Positions 52,875 through 63,972 of a DNA stretch of 64,000 bases are shown piece by piece. The stretch comes from Chrysoperla carnea. Lineage: Eukaryota > Arthropoda > Insecta > Neuroptera > Chrysopidae. How positions within the stretch are numbered: position 1 is the stretch's first letter; the number at the start of each line of letters is the position of its first letter. The translations under genes and the position numbers were made by a program. Below the pieces are notes generated by a model. The model had not been told where the DNA came from. It did not search any database and worked only from the letters and a program-made list of their open reading frames with translations. Location: NCBI RefSeq assembly GCF_905475395.1, contig NC_058338.1, positions 95,713,435 through 95,777,434 of the forward strand, in the 5' to 3' direction.

Positions 52875-55800
52875 GAAATGAGGAAAAAGTGGATCAACGC
52901 GATTAAAAACCACACCGGTCAAGATATTTCACGTGACTCTTTTTATGTTTGTGAAAAACATTTTGAAAAGAGTTTGGTAAAAAAGAAAAAGACGGTACAC
53001 AATGTGGCAGGGGAAGTTATTTTTGAGGTATGTATAAAATCACATAAAAAATATGTGTTTACATTGTTTCAAATAGTGTTTGAAAGACAAAATAAATCCA
53101 CTTTAAGTAGTATTAATTTGTATGAAAACAAACGATGTATCATGAACATATTTTAAAACGGTTAATACGATGTTGATTTTTCATTTTTAAGTTACTAACA
53201 TAATTGAAATGGTTTTCAGCGTGAATACAAATATGCCCAATTGGAGGAATTAGCTGTACCAACAATTTTTGGAGACGGAGGTAATAAGAGACAGGGTAAT
53301 GATTGAATGATGACATATTCAAGACATCTTATAACAACAGTTTTTAATAAATCTTTTTTAGTAGATGTTTGTTCCAACGACGACAAAGATGAAAACAACA
53401 GTGTTTCGATGGAAAATGTCTCTGCGTGCAGTGACCATGGAGCTGGAATCAATGGTTCTAACTCAATTGTACACGAGCAATCTGGTATAACTTTAAAATA
53501 ACTAAAAAAAATTAATTATTATCCATTATTTTTTTTGAAAAAGTACACAGAAAAAAATGTCTTGTAGACTCTACAAGAATTCCTGTAGGTTCTACAAGAA
53601 TATTGTGGACTTCACAGGAAGTCTTGGAAACTCTACAGGAATTCTTGGAAAGTTCACAAACTATATTTTACGTGTAATTACTTTTAAAAATTCATTAACT
53701 TAATTTCAATATTTAGGTAGTGAATACGAGCGTGAGATTGATGTCGAACAAGTGAATACACCGATGGAAGTTGACAACAGCGAAGACAACGAATTAGAAC
53801 AAAATTCCACTTGTGAGATACAGCAAATAGATCAAACTGAATCATTTTCAACTGTAATGGAAAATGAAGAGATGATACATCAAATATTTGCAGAACAGAA
53901 CAGCGAACCCACCAAGATCATGCGATTATTCAATAATAGTTGCAGTAATGTTTTGCAATTTTTTTGTGCTTGCTTGTATTCTACGTTTGAGTTTGACGAT
54001 TAAAATCTACTGTTTTGTTTTTATGTTGTAGACATTGGTTTCGAGGAAGAATCGTCCGTCAAAATTCCTTGGTCCTGGATTGCAGATGAAATGCTGATTG
54101 ATAACAAACGTCCCATCGTTTTTTATCATTCAACAGTCGAATCAATTAATGGTGCGAAGGTCCCGATTACACAAAAGACGATCGTGCTAGACAAAGCTGG
54201 AGCTTTAAAATATTACGTTCACAATCACCTTGTGACTGTTACAAATGATTCAACTCTTCTTACCAGTGTGACAAACGTGGATGACATCATTTAAATCTTA
54301 GCAACGTTTCAAAAGAAAAAAGTTTGTCAAGGGTTTCTTATAAATGATGAAAAAGTGGCCAAATTACACGGGTTATTCAAGACTGGAGATCACTTTCATA
54401 CAAACAATTGCACTTTGTTAATTTGTGGTCGGAGATGTCAACCGTGTAAAACAGCTTTCCAACAGAGCAACCGGACGATAAAACGTTTGAAGAATTTAAA
54501 GAATGCGAAAAAAATACGGACAGTCGAGAATATTGAAACAAAAACAATCAAGCACGCTTTGAAAAAACGACTTCACAAAGAAAAAATGAGGAGACTCAGA
54601 GCCAAAAAGAAGATCGAATCTCTGAAAAAAGAGTTGAAAACAAAATGTGATGAGTTAAAAGCGACGAAATTTGAAAAACTGGAGGCTAAATTGTCACAAT
54701 ATGAGGTATCTGAATTTCGAAAAACCGCAATCAAAGAAATCATAGAGGCATCTCAACGCAACAAGTAAGGGCGAAGATATTCTGATGAATGGCTTATGTT
54801 ATCTATGATTGTGAGCATCCGTTCGCCATCATTTTATGAGTTCCTGCGGACAAATGAGATACTGCCTCTTCCATGTCGTACAACTGTTCGCAGCTACTGT
54901 AAACTGTCTTCTTTCACATGCGGCTTTGATGAAAATTTCGGAACATTGTTGAAGAAAACTTTTCTAAACAAACACGAGTTCACGAGACACGGAACGATTC
55001 TCTTGGATGAGATCAAGTTAAGGAAGTCTGTTAACGTTTGTGCAAGTAATCTGACATACACTGGACTTGTTGATTTTGGAAAAGATGGTAAACAGTCTAT
55101 CAGTATTGAAGATGAAGCTACCTATGGTCTTGTCTTCATGTTTCAAGGATTAACTGAAAATTATGCCCAGCCATTTGGTGTGTTTGCGTCGAAAAATCAA
55201 GTAAAAGGCGATGAACTGGCAAAATTGGTCATCAAAGCGATTGCTTTCATAGACAATAACGGAGGACTAGTTCATGGAGTCAATTGTGATGGTGCAAGCA
55301 CGAATAAGAGAATGCGTTCTTTCATGGGAATCAATTGCACAAAGGAGAACCTTAAGACTTGGATTCAGCACCCCATGGATGAAAAACGGAAGATTTACAT
55401 GTTTTCAGACATCCCACACGTGATTAAAAATATAAGAAATCGTCTTTACAACAATAAAAAGTTGAGGGTAATATATTTCGTCATACAATTTTTGTTTCAT
55501 AATATGACATTAACTTTTACAAAAAATGAGATTTTCATTGTTTGTTTAGCTGAATGGATCGTCTCCTTACATCGAGTGGAAATATATAGAAAATTTGCAC
55601 ACACTTGATATCAAACATCCAGGATACGCTAGGGCTTGTCCTAAATTATCGAAGCGGCACGTTCGCTTGGATAATTTGTCAAAGATGCGAGTCAAGTTAG
55701 CAACGCAGGTATGTTGTTATACGTTTCTTGAGTGGCATTTTTAAATAAAATTATTTATAATAAAATAATTTTAAGGTTTTCAGTAATTCTGTCGCAGCAG

Positions 55801-56654
55801 GCATGAATTTTTATCTTCATCAAAATGAACCGACTATGGATGGTTGCGAAGAAACGAGAGATTTTTGCAAGTTTGTGAACGACATGTTTGATGCCTTGAA
55901 TCGAAAACAACCTAATCAAGGACTAACGCCACTGTCGGCTGATTTCGAGGTCATTTTTAAGACATAACAGTTTTAATGATTCAAGTGTATGAAAAATCAT
56001 AAAAGTGATAATAAAATTATTGCAGGTATTAAAAAAATCAATCGAGTGGTTGAATGCATGGGAATCCGCGATGATGGCTGGGGAAATCACTGAAGGTGAA
56101 TTTCTGAGCCTTGAAACTGCTGAAGCCTTACGGCTTTCATTGCAATCGACTCTTGACCTGTGCTGTTATTTGATTGAAAACTTCAATTTCAAGTATTTGT
56201 TAACTGCAAGAGTTAATCAGGACAATCTTGAGGTATAATTACAAAAAATAGATCTCTGTTTATGAATTACATTGCTTATTTTTTATCTGAAAAATTATAA
56301 ATGTCATTTTACATTATTGTAGAAGTTTTTTGGCACAATCCGCCAGGCAGCCGGGTGCAATGACCATCCAAATTGTCCAACATTTCTGCAGCTGTATAAG
56401 TTGTTATCATTATATGGCATTATCAAACCACCGCGTGCGGGAAATTGCACCATAGATGAAGCACAAAATCCGCAACTATTGATTGCGATCTCAGATTTCA
56501 AGGAATTATTTCAAAAAAAAGAGACTGTCAGCCAGCAGAAACTGTTAGAAATTAAGACGAAATTAGATGATATCTTGGAGTGTGAAGAATGGGAAGCTGA
56601 TGACTTTTTGAATTTAACTGAGCATGATTACGCAAATTCACAGACTGTGGACAG

Positions 56655-56828
56655 TGTAAGGTTGGTCACACTGTTGATAAAGTGGTTGGCCATACCGTAA
56701 GAGATGTGTAGACGAACACATTTTGGTGGGAATTATTATTAGTTATCATGAGTGAATAAATGCATAACATAGTAGTAAACCTGTGTGTGATTATTAAATA
56801 AAATCCTATCATACAACAAACTATAACA
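56655..56828 (+). repeat. Gypsy C 5' LTR
   Basis: 174 bp from TGTAAGGTTGGTCAC to CAAACTATAACA, followed directly by the TGGCGC primer-binding site. AATAAATGC and AATAAAATCC are candidate polyadenylation signals. Confidence 0.94.
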
Positions 56829-56956
56829 TGGCGCTGCTTAGCAGGTTTAATTAAATTAAATAAACAAATTATACAAATAAATAATAAATAATTTAAATAA
56901 ATAAAAGTGATAAATAAACTTTTACAAAAAATAAAAAAAAAAATTAATAAAACAAA

Positions 56957-59617
56957 ATGACTGAAGAATTAACAGCCATTAAATTACCGACAGGAATGTG
57001 CATGCAAGGTGATTTGAGTGTTAACTTCAAAAAATTTAAACAAAGATTCAAAATTTATATGAAAGCTTCGGGTTTAGAAAAGAAAAAAAGTGGTGAACAA
57101 AAAGTGGCAATTTTGTTACATACAATTGGAGAACAAGCGCAAGAAGTGTTTGAAACGTTAGAGCTCGAAGATGAAAAGAAAAATGATTGGGAAAAAGTGT
57201 TAGAAGCATTTCAAAAACATTTCGTACCACAGTCAAATGAAACGGTAAATAGACACATGTTTAATATTAGGCAACAAAAAACAGGTGAAACGATTGATTC
57301 GTTCATAACGGATTTAAAATTATTAGCACAAAATTGCAATTTCGAAAATCTTAAAGATAGTTTGATAAGAGATAGGATTGTGTGTGGAATTAATGACAAC
57401 AAATTAAGAGATCGTTTATTAAGAGAACCTAAATTAACTTTAAATCAATGCATACAAATATGCAAGGCTTCAGAAATTGCAGAAGCTCAAAATAAACAAA
57501 TTAAAGATGAGGTAAAAGTATACGAAATTAAACAAAATAATACGCTTAAAAAATCACAAGGTGATAAAACAAAATATAAAAATACTAAATTAAATTATCA
57601 ATCAAACAATTATAATAAATCGTCCATTACAAACTGCACCAGGTGTGGAAAAAATCACGAAATTAATAAATGTCCAGCGTACAAACAACAATGCAAAGCA
57701 TGTTTGGCGTATAATCATTTTGCTACAATGTGCAAAAATAAAACGAAAAAACAAGTTCATGCAATTGAGGAAAAAGAAGAATTTTTTATTTCAACAGTGT
57801 CAAAAAATGAAACAAAAAAAGTAAACGAAAAAGAATGGATTCAGGCGGTAGGCATTAATGGTCAAATGGTGAATTGTAAAGTGGATACTGGTGCCGAAGT
57901 AAATGTAATTGGTAAAAATACAGCTCTAAAATTAAAAATTAAAATGGAAAAAATAAAACTAAAGAACTATAATGGAAGTCAAATTGAAGTAATCGGGCAA
58001 GCAAGTTTGTTATGCAAAATAAAAAATAAAAGTAAAAAGGAAATATTTCAAATCGTTGATCATGAAGCACCCAGTGTAATCGGATTACCATTTATTCAAA
58101 ATTTTAATTTACTTAAGAGAGTAATGGAAATTTCAACACAAAAAGAAAACAATTTAAAGGAAATAATGGAAAAGTATAAACAGTTATTTTCGGATATTGG
58201 TAGTCTTAAAGGATACAAATATAAAATTAAATTAAAAAAAGACTGTGTGCCTGTAGCAGAGGCTCCAAGAAAAATACCTATAGGAATTGAGCAACAAGTA
58301 AAACAAGAATTAGACAAAATGGAGCAGTTAGGTATAATTAAAAAAGTTCAACAACCAACAGAATGGGTTAGTCAAATGGTAGTAGTGAAGAAACCAAATA
58401 ATCAAATACGAATTTGTCTCGACCCACAGAAATTAAATGAGGCAATAATAAGGGAAAGGTATCAACTACCAAATTTAGAAGAAATAACAGCAAGATTGGC
58501 AGGAGCAAAAGTGTTTACAAAATTGGATGCAAATAAAGGATTTTACCATGTTGAATTGGAGAAAAAAAGTCAACTACTTACTACTTTCCATGCAGGAAAA
58601 TACGGCAGATATTGTTATTTAGTACTTCCTTTTGGAATCTGCTCAGCTCCAGAAGTATTCCAATATAATTTTCAAGATGTTTTTAAAGGTCTGGAAGGAG
58701 TAACGATTTTCATTGACGACATTCTGGTGTTTGGTAAAGACAAAGAAGAACATAGGGTAAGATTGAATAACGTTTTAAAACGGGCTGAAGAATTTAATAT
58801 TAAGTTTAACAAAGACAAATGTAAATTCGAATTAAATGAAGTAAAGTATTTAGGTCATATTTTTAGTGATCAGGGTTTAAAAGTAGATCCAGAGAAAGTA
58901 AATGCAATTTTAGAAATTAAAGAACCAAAATCAAAGAAAGAGTTAGAAATAATATTAGGAATAGTTACGTATGTAAGTAAATTTTTACCAAATGTTTCTA
59001 CAGTAACTGATCCGTTAAGACAGTTGTTAAAAAAAGAAAACGAATTTGTTTTTTATAAATCACATAAAGAGGCATTTGCAAAATTAAAAAAATTATTAAC
59101 TGAAGTTCCGGTTTTACAATATTTTGATGTCAATAAAGAAATCGCATTGTCTGTTGATTGTAGTAGCTACGGGGCCGGTGCTGTACTCCTACCGAATAAC
59201 CTGCCAGTAGCTTATGCTTCAAAAGCATTAACAAACAGTCAAAAAACTTGGGCTCAAATAGAAAAAGAACTGTTGGCAATTGTATTAGGGTGTGAGAGAT
59301 TTCATCACTTTATCTATGGGAGGACCATAAAAGTAGAAACCGACCACAAGCCATTAGAATACATTTTCAAAAAATCAATAAATGAAACTCCACTTAGGCT
59401 ACAAAAATTACGTTTAAGGTTACAAATTTATGATATAATAGTCCAATACAGAAGGGGTAAAGACTTATTAATAGCTGACGCTCTTTCACGTTTTCCAAAC
59501 GAGAATATAAATAACTTAGAATGTAACATAGAAAGGGAGGTAGAAGCTCATGTCAATTTGATTACAGATAATTTACCAATCTCAAAGGATAAGGAGTTTA
59601 AAATAAATTTAAATTAA
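56957..59617 (+). CDS. Gypsy C Gag-protease-RT-RNase H
   Basis: 886 codons open. Gag opens MTEELTAIKLPTGM and ends in zinc knuckles (CTRCGKNHEINKC, CKACLAYNHFATMC). Protease is CKVDTGAEVNV. Reverse transcriptase has RICLDPQKLNE, TKLDANKGFYHV and FIDD. RNase H has SVDCSSYGAGA and the tether DALSRF. It stops at 59615-59617 right after the RNase H region, where integrase should begin. It is related to Gypsy B (same fused gag-pol layout and PBS start) but diverged. No internal stop or frameshift is visible. Confidence 0.92.
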   Translation: MTEELTAIKLPTGMCMQGDLSVNFKKFKQRFKIYMKASGLEKKKSGEQKVAILLHTIGEQAQEVFETLELEDEKKNDWEKVLEAFQKHFVPQSNETVNRHMFNIRQQKTGETIDSFITDLKLLAQNCNFENLKDSLIRDRIVCGINDNKLRDRLLREPKLTLNQCIQICKASEIAEAQNKQIKDEVKVYEIKQNNTLKKSQGDKTKYKNTKLNYQSNNYNKSSITNCTRCGKNHEINKCPAYKQQCKACLAYNHFATMCKNKTKKQVHAIEEKEEFFISTVSKNETKKVNEKEWIQAVGINGQMVNCKVDTGAEVNVIGKNTALKLKIKMEKIKLKNYNGSQIEVIGQASLLCKIKNKSKKEIFQIVDHEAPSVIGLPFIQNFNLLKRVMEISTQKENNLKEIMEKYKQLFSDIGSLKGYKYKIKLKKDCVPVAEAPRKIPIGIEQQVKQELDKMEQLGIIKKVQQPTEWVSQMVVVKKPNNQIRICLDPQKLNEAIIRERYQLPNLEEITARLAGAKVFTKLDANKGFYHVELEKKSQLLTTFHAGKYGRYCYLVLPFGICSAPEVFQYNFQDVFKGLEGVTIFIDDILVFGKDKEEHRVRLNNVLKRAEEFNIKFNKDKCKFELNEVKYLGHIFSDQGLKVDPEKVNAILEIKEPKSKKELEIILGIVTYVSKFLPNVSTVTDPLRQLLKKENEFVFYKSHKEAFAKLKKLLTEVPVLQYFDVNKEIALSVDCSSYGAGAVLLPNNLPVAYASKALTNSQKTWAQIEKELLAIVLGCERFHHFIYGRTIKVETDHKPLEYIFKKSINETPLRLQKLRLRLQIYDIIVQYRRGKDLLIADALSRFPNENINNLECNIEREVEAHVNLITDNLPISKDKEFKINLN

Positions 59618-59625
59618 ATGAAATT

Positions 59626-59943
59626 GTGTATGTAAAAAATATGAATGATGGTTCGAAAACTTTAGCTAAAATTTTAAGAAAAGCAAATAGGCCTAGAAGT
59701 TTTATTTTGGAAATGAGCAATGGTAGAATAGTTAGCAGAAACAGGCATCATTTATATAAAGCTCCGAAAAACATTGAATTTAATTCTAAGTTTAAAATAA
59801 ATCAAAAAGATAATGAATCCAAGTCGGTAAAAAAGAAAACAAATGATCCAAGTACAGAGGACGAAAGTAATTTAATAAACAGAACCAGATTAGGGAGAAA
59901 AATCAATAAGCCAGAATATTTAAAAGAATTTGTTGAATCCTAA
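59626..59943 (+). pseudogene. Gypsy C integrase C-terminal remnant
   Basis: In a frame shifted from the upstream ORF, it reads LNEIVYVKNMNDGSKTLAK then RSFILEMSNGRIVSRNRHHL, the usual integrase C-terminal tail of such elements, followed by a Lys-rich end. It follows the RNase H end with no HHCC or DDE core between, so roughly 1 kb was deleted. Confidence 0.8.
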
Positions 59944-60088
59944 AATCATGAATTTGAATTTTGTGTATCATGATTTTGAATTTTGTACTTTTAATTATAA
60001 TTTAATTTTGTATCTAGTGTTTTGAATATGTACTTAATTTTATAAATATGTAATAAAATAATTTTGTAATTAAATATAAAAAGGGAGA

Positions 60089-60262
60089 TGTAAGGTTGGT
60101 CACACTGTTGATAAAGTGGTTGGCCATACCGTAAGAGATGTGTAGACGAACACATTTTGGTGGGAATTATTATTAGTTATCATGAGTGAATAAATGCATA
60201 ACATAGTAGTAAACCTGTGTGTGATTATTAAATAAAATCCTATCATACAACAAACTATAACA
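60089..60262 (+). repeat. Gypsy C 3' LTR
   Basis: 174 bp, identical by eye to the 5' LTR. Followed by GACAG and the resumed P transposase exon. Confidence 0.94.
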
Positions 60263-61006
60263 GACAGTATTATTTACTATGTTACAGGTTTTACATTTAT
60301 ACTTGCATAAATACTTGCAAACGAGACAAAATTTTGGAAAAAAATTTAAGTTCTGAAAACCTCAAAATTTTATTTTTGATTGTTTTTCAAGCTCTAAAAA
60401 AATTTCTAAAAAAACTTAGTCTTCAAAATTTATGCAAATCCTCTACTACAGTGCGGTGTTAGATTTGTGCAAACTTTTTATAAACCGTTTACACAAAGCT
60501 GTGCTACTAGGGGATATTTTTTTTCAAAATTTTCATTGTGTTTTTTGTGAATTTTTTCGTGAACTTTGAATGTTTTGTGGATTTTATTTCAGGCTATCTA
60601 TGTAAGATACTAATTAAGAAGTTTGGATCCTGTGATCTGTGCAAATCATCCTTCTCATATGATCCCTTGCAATCCACATCACTCTCATTGTTAACAGATA
60701 TCAAGTCAAGAGGAAAACTGATTCATCCAAATTTACACTTATTCAACTTGATAAATTTCACAGAATCTTGTTTTGTAAAATATGTTAAGTCCAGTGACCA
60801 TAGAGGATTTCCATTTGACTATAGAAGAGGTTTTAGACGAATACAAATTTACCTTTCCTTGCTCTGAGCATGGTTCACAGGTTTTGTCGTTTGCACTTCA
60901 TTATTATATTAGAATGAGAAAGAGACAGTTTACTTTCCAACATAATCAGCGCTTACAACAGAAACATGTTCATAAAAAAAAACAGTCAAGATTGTGTGAC
61001 CAGTAA

Positions 61007-61631
61007 ACTTTTGTAAATAAAAAACTGAACTAATATTATGTATATTATAATAATCGACAACAAATTTGTTCAGTTAGAAGAATTACATTTTAATGTTTTG
61101 TTGAGCCCAAAAATAAATTAATAATTATGATTTTTTCGTTTATCTTTTTTCTAATCTACCTTGAAAATATTTTATTGAGAAAATTTCCCAAATTTATTAT
61201 TATATCATATTTTCAACCTTTTCAATACCGAATTATTTTTAATGATGAAAAACGTATTTCATTTGGTTGGAAGTTTTTAGTTTGATCATTTATGATAAAA
61301 AAAGGTATTTGCACGACTTTTCGGTGAATGAAATTGATTTTATAGACGTTTTTCTCATAGCGTCTTTTTTTACGTCTTTTTGGCGTCTTTTTACAAGAAA
61401 ATATATTATTATTAAGTTTTATTTATAATTAATAAAATGTTATATGTTTTTTAACAAATTTGAAAGTTTTAGTTCTACAATTTTCAAAAAAAACAATACT
61501 TTATTTCGTATTGATAACACAAACTCCGACAAGCACGCCATCTGCAGTCTAGATCAAGAAGCTCCAGTAGCGATACGCGTATCGGTCACAGGTTTGTGCA
61601 ACGAGTTGTTAGACCTGTATATACGACCGTG
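61007..61631 (+). other. P-element 3' end, non-coding
   Basis: An AT-rich 3' region with AATAAA signals (about 61017 and 61112), then subterminal sequence leading to the TIR ending at 61631. The open frame 61444-61632 matches nothing known. Confidence 0.6.
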
Positions 61632-62110
61632 AGTACAGATTGGCGACGAGCGACTAGCAACTTAACTATACGAAAATGATTCATATTTTTAATGCTGTTG
61701 TAGTGACACATTACATAGAATTTTAAATACACCGTCGATATATATATTTATCCATACTCAAGCCGACGATATATTTATTATCATTCATTCACACACACTT
61801 ACTACGTACTTCTAGAACATTCAAGAATGCACATACGTAACATAATTTTTCTACAGAAAATATTATTCGCGTCTCTGTCATACTAACGCATTATTATAGT
61901 TGCATACTGTATCGTCCGCATCACGAGAGAAATTTATACACGCGCTTCGAGAATAACTTAAACCTTAAATGCATACTGTTGCCAAACGGCAACAAAGTAT
62001 AAAGTTTATTATTTAAACATGTAGGCACGAGTTTTATGTGTGAATAATACTTGTTGTCGTTTAACAACATACTGATGCTGATAAACAAATCAAAATTTGA
62101 CCGCTAGGTG

Positions 62111-62369
62111 ACCGAAATATGGATAAAATAAGTGAGGCGCTGCGATCAATACGTAGTATCAATAAAAGCGGGCTGTTGTGCGCTAATTTCAAATCATATA
62201 TCAATTTGTACATTATGCTAACAACAACAGCTAACTTCACAGATACTACTTCTTGATGACAGCGCGGCTGGTGGCTTAAAAATGAACTATAAATTCTACA
62301 AATTTTTAGGGACAGGTACGCTAATGCTTTAGTACATAGCGATCTTTCTCCTGTTCTATAACCTTCATG
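62111..62369 (-). repeat. Diverged copy of the 22469-22713 MITE
   Basis: Shares AATAAGTGAGGCGCTG, GCGGGCTGTTGTGCGCTAAT, GACAGCGC(G/T)GCTGGTGGCT and AATGCTTTAGTACATAGCGA with that element in the opposite orientation. It ends in AACCTTCATG. Its other terminal repeat is not recognisable. It lies within the piggyBac 5' region. Confidence 0.8.
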
Positions 62370-62625
62370 AATAACATAAAATTTAAATGTTATACGTTAG
62401 CAATTCGTAACCTATAATTTATGCAAATTTCAAGAGCTGTTTTTCACCTGATTTAAATATTTTTTACTTCAATATAGTGTTGGTTTGACGTAAATTAGGT
62501 ATGTATTAAAAATTAAGCAGAATTACGGTTCAAATGTAAAAAATTAGGAATGTTGCTAATCAGCAACATTGTGTAAATTTTCGTAGTATTTATTTGTTTT
62601 ATTTGTTCGTCTTTGTATTTGTAGA

Positions 62626-63972
62626 ATGTCAAGCAAAAATATTCTAACAGATAAAGATATCGAAGATATTTTGAATAATCTTTCGGATAGCGAAGATGGG
62701 CTAGATTTGTCGGGCACAGATAGTGTTAATGATCCAACGTTTGACCCAAATATTGAATACCCGGATTTGTTAGTGGATGACAAATTTTTAGATGAAATAG
62801 ATGAAAATCATGAAAATTCTGGAAACGCAACTGTTGTTGAATTAAATGATTCAACTAATACTAATATTCCCAAAATAGCAAGAAACACGAATAAACAGGT
62901 AAAATCTACCTTATTATGGAAGAATAGGACAGTGCAATTGAATGAAGAACAACTATCGTTCAAAGGAAATAAATCGCTTCCATCGGATATAATGGACATA
63001 GATATACCTTACAATTTCTTTTCGTATTTATTTACGGACGAACTAATAACAAATATAATGACTGAAAGTAATTTATATGCTATACAAAAAGATCCTGAAA
63101 AACCAACGAAAATGGCAAATACCGATGTAAGAAAGTTTATTGGGGTTATTATTTATATGTCTTTAGTAAAAATGCCCAATGTCAGATCTTATTGGTCTCA
63201 AGATCTTGCATTTGCTCCAATTCAAAATGCAATGCCACTAAATTTATTTGAAAAAATTTGCCGGACTCTACATTTTAATAACAACAGTAAACATATACCC
63301 CGTGGAGCTGAAGGCCACGATAGGCTACATAAAATAAGACCCCTCATAGACACCTTGAATATGAGATTTGGCTTAGTTACTAAAGTTAGGCACTATCTCA
63401 AGCAGTATATGCCTATGGAGCCCCATAAGTGGGGGTTTAAACTCTTTGTTTTAACTGGTGTTTCGGGATTTGCCTATAAATATGAAATTTATTCTGGCCA
63501 AGAAAACCTTAAAACACGACCTGAAAATGAACCAAACTTAGGAGCGGCTGCGAATATCGTCATTCGATTATCGCGAGAAATACCCAAAAATATGAACTAT
63601 AGACTTTATTTCGATAATTACTATACTACACTACCTCTTATGAGCTATTTAGCTAGACAGGGTATCTATTCTCTGGGTACGGTTCGCAAAAACAGAATTC
63701 CTAATAATAAATTGCCTGATGAAAAAATTTTCAAAAAGCTAGAACGGGGTGCAAGTGTGGAATATGTTACCTCATTTGACGGTGTCGAAGTTTCATCTCT
63801 TGCGTGGAAGGATAATAAGTGTGTGAATCTCCTTTCGACTTTTGCTGGGACAAATCCAACCAGCAAGGTTAAACGTTATGATCGAAATATAAAAAAGACC
63901 ATTGAAGTAGACTGTCCGTATGTCGTTCCAGAGTATAACCGCCATATGGGGGGGCGTAGACTTAATGGATAG
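62626..63972 (+). pseudogene. piggyBac transposase with internal deletion and late frameshift
   Basis: 448 codons from ATG. An acidic N terminus (DIEDILNNLSDSEDGLD) is followed by the piggyBac (DDE_Tnp_1_7-type) domain: VRKFIGVIIYMSLVKMPNVR, YWSQD, KWGFKLFVLTGVSGFAYKYE, YFDNYYTT (second catalytic Asp) and VVPEYNRHMGG. Between NMRFG and YLKQYMP the usual stretch with the first catalytic Asp ('VDE...PFKGR' in relatives) is missing, so the domain has lost that residue by an in-frame deletion. A run of seven G at 63951-63957 shifts the frame just after HMGG, before the third Asp region, giving a premature TAG at 63970-63972. Inactive as a transposase. Confidence 0.85.

Larger units (their letters stand above)
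56655..60262 (+). mobile_element. Gypsy C: Ty3/gypsy lacking the integrase core, inserted in the P transposase
   Basis: 3608 bp, LTRs of 174 bp identical by eye, duplication GACAG at 56650-56654 and 60263-60267. Primer-binding site TGGCGCTGCTTAGCAGG at 56829. The polypurine tract AAAAAGGGAGA precedes 60089. Gag, protease, RT and RNase H are open; the integrase zinc-binding and catalytic parts are absent. It interrupts the P transposase just before the YYVTG segment. Confidence 0.93.
46163..61006 (+). pseudogene. P-element THAP transposase, interrupted
   Basis: Exons by GT-AG and phase: 46163-46257 joined across Copia 3 to 52880-53027, then 53220-53280, 53362-53484, 53717-53944, 54032-55467, 55550-55708, 55776-55949, 56026-56232, 56323-56654 joined across Gypsy C to 60268-60287, and 60593 to about 61006. 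The THAP domain has CIISTC, the VCEKHF Cys-x2-His and AVPTIF. A Lys-rich coiled-coil stretch follows (about 54540-54720), then the RNase-H-like transposase core (LLDEIKL, VNCDGAS, FSDIPHVIKNIRN) and a C-terminal YYVTGYLC ... CDLC segment. In-frame stops lie at 54292-54294 and 54766-54768. A frame change near 60770 is needed to reach the last C-terminal stretch (FPCSEH). All splice sites remain usable, so decay is slight apart from the insertions. Confidence 0.88.
45951..61631 (+). mobile_element. P-element-like transposon with three nested insertions
   Basis: The ends are inverted: CACGGTCATATATACAGGTC at 45951 and the inverse GACCTGTATATACGACCGTG ending at 61631. The direct 8-bp duplication AGTACAGA lies at 45943-45950 and 61632-61639. 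An 8-bp duplication and a THAP-domain transposase define the P superfamily. Total length is 15.7 kb; removing Copia 3 (with the Academ-like element inside it) and Gypsy C leaves about 5.4 kb. The transposase is broken by stops and insertions. Confidence 0.93.

Noticed and set aside
61444-61632. 62-codon frame at the P-element 3' end
   Set aside because: It runs into the terminal inverted repeat and matches nothing known.
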